Below are positions 59,201-64,000 of a stretch of 64,000 nt of DNA, piece after piece (the stretch's first letter is position 1; each line of letters begins with the position of its first letter). The position numbers and the translations under genes are program-made. Under the pieces are notes generated by a model. That model saw nothing but the letters and a program-made list of their open reading frames with translations. It ran no database searches and was not told the origin of the DNA. This DNA comes from Maylandia zebra (taxonomy: Eukaryota > Chordata > Actinopteri > Cichliformes > Cichlidae): positions 5,405,556 to 5,469,555 of the forward strand of contig NC_135187.1 of the NCBI RefSeq assembly GCF_041146795.1. The letters are read 5' to 3'.

Positions 59201-59570
59201 AGTATTGATGGAAACATGCAGTAGTTTAGTATTGGTTAAAATACCTATAAAGAAAGGTAGATTTCCAGTCATGATTTAACTGTTGTTTTAATAAAAAGCA
59301 AATATGCGAAAGAGGTGGAAAATCAACACCATAGCTCAACAGTGTTTCAATATCAGAATCTGACATTGTTTCAATGTCAGCAGTATTAGAAAATATAACG
59401 TTGAATCAACGTCAGGTTTCAACATTGATTCAACATCAAAACCTGACGTTGTTTCAACGTTAAAAAAGGGTGCAAGAGTGACGTTAGGTCAACGTCACAC
59501 TTCAACGTTGATTCAATGACACAGCCTGATATTGACTCAACATTGTTTCAATGTTTCCTTGCTATCTGGG
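56258..59570. mobile_element. 3.3-kb DNA transposon with inverted ends, superfamily unassigned
   Basis: The left end CCCAGATAGCAAGGAGACATT and the right end, inverted (CCCAGATAGCAAGGAAACATT), match with one difference. Subterminal regions (56300-56480 and 59310-59560) carry many short AACGTTGA/TCAACATT motifs. The interior holds a degraded spliced gene on the plus strand. The target duplication is not clear to me. Confidence 0.75.
57600..58980 (+). pseudogene. Degraded spliced gene inside the DNA transposon
   Basis: Exon-like blocks with splice borders: 57846-57960 (FHEAERSLQKYLSEHCDMSD), 58275-58362 (YTYSDSEDEQPTKKWFPQAP), 58477-58650 (LTRAVNELREEVRAIRNTG, then LPLHNIEELNNAEPA), and 58812-58970 (starts VRRFALIGA, then stop). 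The middle part resembles DUF4806-type proteins often carried by animal DNA transposons, where a PLxxxEELxxxE helix is followed by an LIGG-like motif. The last block has stops and a frameshift, so it is inactive. Confidence 0.4.
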
Positions 59571-59649
59571 CACCTTGATAACATAATAACTATACTGTAC
59601 TCTCATTTATGTTCATTTTTATTTTGCCCTCACCTCCCAACCAGTCATG

Positions 59650-59800
59650 ACAGAAGACTGCCCCACACTGAGCCTGGTTCTGTCACAGGTTTCTTCCTGT
59701 TAAAAGGGAGTTTTTCCTGTCCACCGTTGCTCATAGGGAATCACTTGATTGTTGGGGTTGAATTTTTGGATTGAATTTAATTGCCTTAAACTGAAAATCA
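59650..59800 (+). mobile_element. LINE 3'-end type repeat, degraded
   Basis: 'ctgagcctggttctgtcaca' and 'gggagtttttcctgtccacc' match the repeats at 48030-48110, with a decayed tail. Confidence 0.6.
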
Positions 59801-60370
59801 AAAATTGAAGTGAGGGGTTGAGCAGGGCTTGTTAGGTGGGTTGTTTTTTTATTTGTAATTTGCTAATTAAAATAAAGAAAAATTATATTTTAAAATATAT
59901 ATTAATTGCTCTGTGTGTTTACTTCAATGAAGACGTGTATTTTTTGTGATAGAAAAATATAAATTGTCCAAAATATTTGAGAGTTTTTAAATTAGCACTG
60001 CATGAGTTTAACTGTGGCACAGACAGCTGTCAATCCTGGTGAGTGAGAGTTCAACCTCCAAACTGAACCCAGTGTGTTACTCGCAGAATCACAGATTTAC
60101 ACACATTTACTGATTGTTCTGTAGGGTCTTTAAAATCTTCAGCCCCTTCAGGTGACTGTTGTCTTCTGACTCCATCTTTAGGGTTTAGTTAGATTAAATA
60201 TTTAACTAGTTAATTCAAGAATGAAAGACAAATTTATAAACTATTTAAACTGACTAAAGTCAGTGTAAATATATGTGGCCAATATTCTAGTTATTATATT
60301 AATCATTATAAGTTATTACAGCAGTGAGTTTGAACTCTCAAATCAAATCACTTATTGTCACATCACATGT
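59800..60370. other. No gene identified
   Basis: AT-rich DNA between repeat fragments, with no open frame of interest. Confidence 0.5.
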
Positions 60371-60373
60371 GCA

Positions 60374-60900
60374 GGTAGGGCTGGGCCATATTATACCGTT
60401 CACGGTAATACCGGTATAATGTTAGGCAACGATAGGAAAATGAAATATCGCGATAGAATGGGAGTAAAGCGCGCATGCGCAGTGCCTTTGTTTTCATACG
60501 CACATGGCCGATTGTTGAGTGAAACAGATGAACCAGAATTGGTTTGTAAAAATGGTGCAACTTCAGTGATGTGGAACTGGTTTGGTGTTTGTCCGTCAGA
60601 TACGCAACAAAGCACATTTTTTTGCAGAACATGCAAGCGGCCGTCGTTATTGTCATATTTGTCGGACTAAGATGCTCTTAAATCTGGGAGTAATCTGGGT
60701 CCTAAACGCCGTATTCTTCAGGTCAAACAACACTGCAGCATCACTGGGAGTTAAAAACTGTCTAAATTCTTTCATCTTTAATAAAACGATCAGCATTGCT
60801 GCTTTACCAGGTGTAACTATAAAGTTTAACTTCCAGGCATCCATGAAAACAAAAGTCATTACATTTAACGGAGTTAGAAGTTAGTAGGAAGCTAGCGGAA
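60374..60900 (+). mobile_element. hAT transposon 5' part with BED zinc finger
   Basis: After a hAT-like start ('tagggctgggccatattata') with a GGTAATACCGGTAT inverted motif, the plus strand encodes VMWNWFGVCPSDTQQSTFFC followed by RTCKR. This fits the N-terminal BED finger of ZBED-type hAT transposases (aromatic WNWF, then CxxC). The frame breaks soon after and no catalytic domain follows. Confidence 0.6.
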
Positions 60901-61285
60901 GTTAGCTCGCTAGTTTTGCTAGTTACCTAAGCATGATATACCATGTTCTGACTGAGAGATTTCTGAAAAAATTCAAACGTAAAGCTCTGCTATCACTTCC
61001 AACATAAATGAAGACGGGAAACTAAACAGCAGTGACGTTTGTAGGGTTACTGAAGTTGGGCTAGCTGGTATACAATGATGTGCTACGTGTTCGCTAGCGA
61101 CACAGCTATGTTAGCATAACATAAACAGTGAAGCTGGAGGAAGAACACTAACACTTTTCAACTTATAAACGTTAACGTGAAGGTTCCTCATGGTTAGAGA
61201 CAAATGCAATCGCATGGCAGGATGCTGTAAACGGACCAAACTTCAGTCAGGAGAACAACTGAGATAATCCATCCACAATACAAGG

Positions 61286-62285
61286 TTAGTTCAGTTCAGT
61301 TCAGTTCAGTTCATTTTTATTTCAAACATTTCAAACATTTGCCTTCACAATCATTACAAAATATCATTCCATTATTTGTTTGAAAAGGAGTAGGCTGAAG
61401 TATTTACTTATTTGTCCCTACCCCCTCAAGTTTTACCTCTCATTCATTTAATTTTTTTTTTTGTCTTAAATTAAACAAACAACATATGAAACATATGAAG
61501 TAAAACAAAACATAACATACATAAATCAAAAACAAGAAATTAGCAAGCCCCACCACAGTATAGTTTCTTTCATATGAAAAATACAGAATGTGTATATTTG
61601 CAGATACACAAGTTATGGAAAAACAACAAACCAAAACAAAACAAAAAAACAAAAAAGAACCGCAACACCATTACCAGCAACATTACCGTCCTGGGTTAAC
61701 CCCGTTTTCTTCATTCTTATACTTATTTAAAATTAGGTTTTTATATTTTACTTTAAACTGTTTTATGTTTTGACTGTCTTTTATTTCTTCTGTTAGACTG
61801 TTCCATAATTTAACTCCTGCAATTGAGATAGACATAGTTCTTAAAGTTGTTCTAGCACTTTGTATTTTTAAATTCCATTTCCCTCTTAAGTTATACCCAC
61901 CTTCTCTTTCTATGAACAATTTACAGATTTCTTTGGGAAGCAATTTATTTCTTACTTTATACATTATTTGCGCTGTTTTAAGCTTCACCAAGTCTTGGAA
62001 TTTAATAGCTTGCATTTTGACAAAGAGTGCATTTGTATGGTCCCTGTACCCTACATTATTTATTAATCTAATGGCCCTTTTCTGTATTATAGTTATTGTT
62101 TGTGTGTTACTTTTGTATGTGTTTCCCCAGACCTCTACACAGTAGCTCATATATGGCAGTAGTAAAGCACAGTATAAAATGTGCAGTGCTTTCTGATCCA
62201 ACATATGCTTTGCTTTCCCCAGGACAGCAATGCCCCGTGCCAATTTCCCCCGAACATAAGTAATGTAGTCATTAATATACTGCAA
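61286..62285 (-). mobile_element. CR1/L2/Jockey-group LINE, RT C-terminal part and 3' tail
   Basis: The open frame 61683-62291 encodes LGKAKHMLDQKALHILYCAL, LPYMSYCVEVWGNTYKSNTQ, IQKRAIRLINNVGYRDHTN and VKLWNSLTEEIKDS, typical of the end of LINE reverse transcriptase. The 3' tail ends in tandem GTTCA units at 61286-61312. It is 5'-truncated and appears inserted into a pogo fragment. Confidence 0.75.
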
Positions 62286-62450
62286 CAACATGGGAATAGA
62301 GCAGCTGCCAGAGAATTCAACATTAATGAATCAATGGTACAGAAGTGGAGGAAGCTTGAATAAAGTTTGATTTATCTGACTGCTTTGTTTCGCTTAATGT
62401 GCCTTATAATCCCGTGCACGTTATGGTCCGAAAAATGCGTACTGCACACT
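62286..62450 (+). mobile_element. pogo-like transposon fragment
   Basis: HGNRAAAREFNINESMVQKWRKLE-type helix-turn-helix coding (62290-62363) is followed by 'cttataatcccgtgcacgtt' and 'atggtccgaaaaatgcgta', a typical end of fish pogo/Tigger-like elements. Only the N-terminal DNA-binding piece and an inverted end remain. Confidence 0.55.
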
Positions 62451-62680
62451 GCAGTTTAATGTTGCAAAGCACCTCTTTTTAACTTCAGTGGATATTATAC
62501 ATGGTTATGCTCAGGATATGTCAGCCCATTTCTACTGGAAATGCCTTTTGGTTAAACTTTCAGCAAGGAATTTGCATTTGCACTGTTACATTTTTATAAA
62601 GTCTTATAAAGGTACACTGGTACAGCACATGTGAGTGAAATCAACCCGTTCTCACTCCCGACGCGTAAAATAATGACGAC

Positions 62681-63634
62681 AGAAACACACGCTTCTTTTT
62701 TTTTTTTTTTTTTAATTTATGTTTTATTAGTTTTCTTATTTATACAACATATACAACAAATTCAATTTAATCACCGTGAGGGGGAAAGCAAAACCAAACC
62801 GAACCACAACAGAAGAGACAAACGGACCAAAACAAGACAAAACAAAACACAAGAATAAACAAACCAAGAAATACAATGACATTATACAAAATCGGGCCTC
62901 CCATTTTGTACATATTTCAACCATTTCAACCAATATTCTTCAAAAGAGTCCGCCTGGCACTTTAGCCTAAAAGTTATTCTTTCCATAACAAAAATATTAT
63001 ATATCACATCAATCCATTCATCTATGGTAGGAATATCCTCTTTAATCCAAAGGCGAGTTATGGCCTTTTTGCAAGCTACCGACAGCACACTGAACAAATA
63101 CTTATCCGGTTTGCATAGATTAAGACTCTCTAGGTTGCCTAGGTACAATAATGCAAAATGAAATTGTACTTTCTTTTGGAAGATTGTTTCCATGACCTTA
63201 CGTATTTCCTTCCAAAATGGTACCACACGGGGACCTTCCCAAAAAATGTGAAAATGATTTGCTGTTGCATGTCCACAATGCCTCCAGCATGTTGTATTCT
63301 GAGAATAATTGGATTTTTGGGCTGGGGTAATAAAATAACGAAATACATTCTTCCAGCTGAATTCCCTCCACGAGGGGGAGCTTGTTACTGACCACTGCTG
63401 CCTACAAATCCCATCCCATTCCTCTCCTGTTAAGACTAGATTGCTCTCTGTTTCCCATCTTACTTTAACATATCTTGTATCATGACCCCGTAGATTGATC
63501 AGTGAACAATATAATTTGTAAATGATTTTTTGATAGGGTCCATCTCTATATGCATTCTCGAATATATTTATAATCTCTTCATTCCCAGTCGATAACAGAG
63601 AATTTTTTTGCTTTTTTTAGAAACACACACTTCT
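62681..63634 (-). mobile_element. 5'-truncated L1-type LINE with target-site duplication
   Basis: The poly-A tail (T-run 62695-62713 on the plus strand) and body 62697-63618 are flanked by AGAAACACACGCTTCT (62681-62696) and AGAAACACACACTTCT (63619-63634). The body encodes the ORF2 end on the minus strand (FWKEIRKVMETIFQ, KKAITRLWIKEDIPTIDEWI, MERITFRL). This is a target-primed insertion product. Confidence 0.85.
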
Positions 63635-63820
63635 TACCGAAGAAATGAATATTATTTTACAGTGTTGCTGAATCACATGGATGAATTTAACACCTGGACA
63701 CAGTTATAGGGCTTTGGAGCGTGATGTCACGGGGTTGGGCTTGGAAAGGATTTTGGCCCGATCCGCCATTTTGGAGGTCTAGCACAAGTGAAGAGGGAGC
63801 AAAGGCACACACCAACAGCC

Positions 63821-64000
63821 ATGGTTCGTTCTTGCTGTGTGGTCGTCTGCAATGTTCGATCGCACGATCGGCAAGAGAATAAGCTTGAAAAGGGTTTATC
63901 TTTTAATTCTTTCCCAACCCGGAAGCAACATGAGGCAGCTCGTGTATTGATGTTACCAAACGAAGGTGTCTAGCCTGGATAGCAGCTGTGAGACGAGCTG
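63821..64000 (+). pseudogene. THAP-domain start, frameshifted and cut by the window edge
   Basis: From the ATG at 63821 the frame reads MVRSCCVVVCNVRSHDRQ, then LSFNSFPTRKQHEAARV, a clear zinc-binding THAP start (C..C, then F.FP). The continuation TKRRCLAWIAAVRRA lies in the next frame, so about one base is missing near 63945, and the original frame stops at 63973. THAP domains bind DNA in P-element-type transposases and host regulators. The upstream text 'gatccgccattttggaggtc' is typical of multicopy THAP units, so this is probably transposon-derived. Confidence 0.6.

Overview
The window looks like ray-finned (teleost) fish DNA, probably a percomorph and possibly a cichlid. The MHC class I exons match the fish U lineage (signal, alpha-1, alpha-2, alpha-3, TM and tail exons, with phase-1 joins wherever they could be checked), and the repeats are fish-typical: L2/CR1-like, RTE and L1 LINEs, a tRNA-derived SINE, hAT, Harbinger, piggyBac-like and pogo elements. 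The species assignment is inference.

Left half (1-36 kb): a tandem MHC class I cluster, all on the minus strand. Three genes can be assembled exon by exon into open reading frames: B (9126-13920, about 380 aa), C (16731-19585, about 358 aa) and D (24775-31533, about 360 aa). Around them lie a leader exon whose other exons fall outside the window (737-794), a decayed gene A (3006-6364), a frameshifted relic E (20427-20985), a chimeric relic F (35388-35822) and a duplicated leader/promoter block upstream of D (32359-32560). The intact genes lack most residues that hold peptide termini in classical class I, and share an unusual cysteine pair in alpha-1, so they are probably non-classical.

Middle (36-42 kb): no host gene seen. 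It holds a hAT element with an 8-bp target duplication, nested Harbinger-like MITEs and a perfect 25-bp hairpin.

Right-centre (42-55.3 kb): a segmental duplication of about 4 kb carrying an intronless 564-codon gene that I do not recognise (46170-47864 and 51543-53237). Each copy has a TATA box, a CRE and an RFX-type X-box. A third, inverted and truncated copy (42090-43045) has strongly diverged coding sequence but nearly identical 3' flank. A 2.7-kb LINE with a restriction-like endonuclease domain sits in a TA microsatellite between the inverted copy and copy 1. A palindromic AT repeat sits in front of copy 2. This block is the best candidate for something undescribed.

Right end (55-64 kb): mostly mobile DNA. 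It includes a 3.3-kb DNA transposon with a degraded spliced gene, a BED-finger hAT relic, LINE fragments, an L1 insertion with target duplications, a pogo fragment and the start of a frameshifted THAP-domain sequence at the edge.
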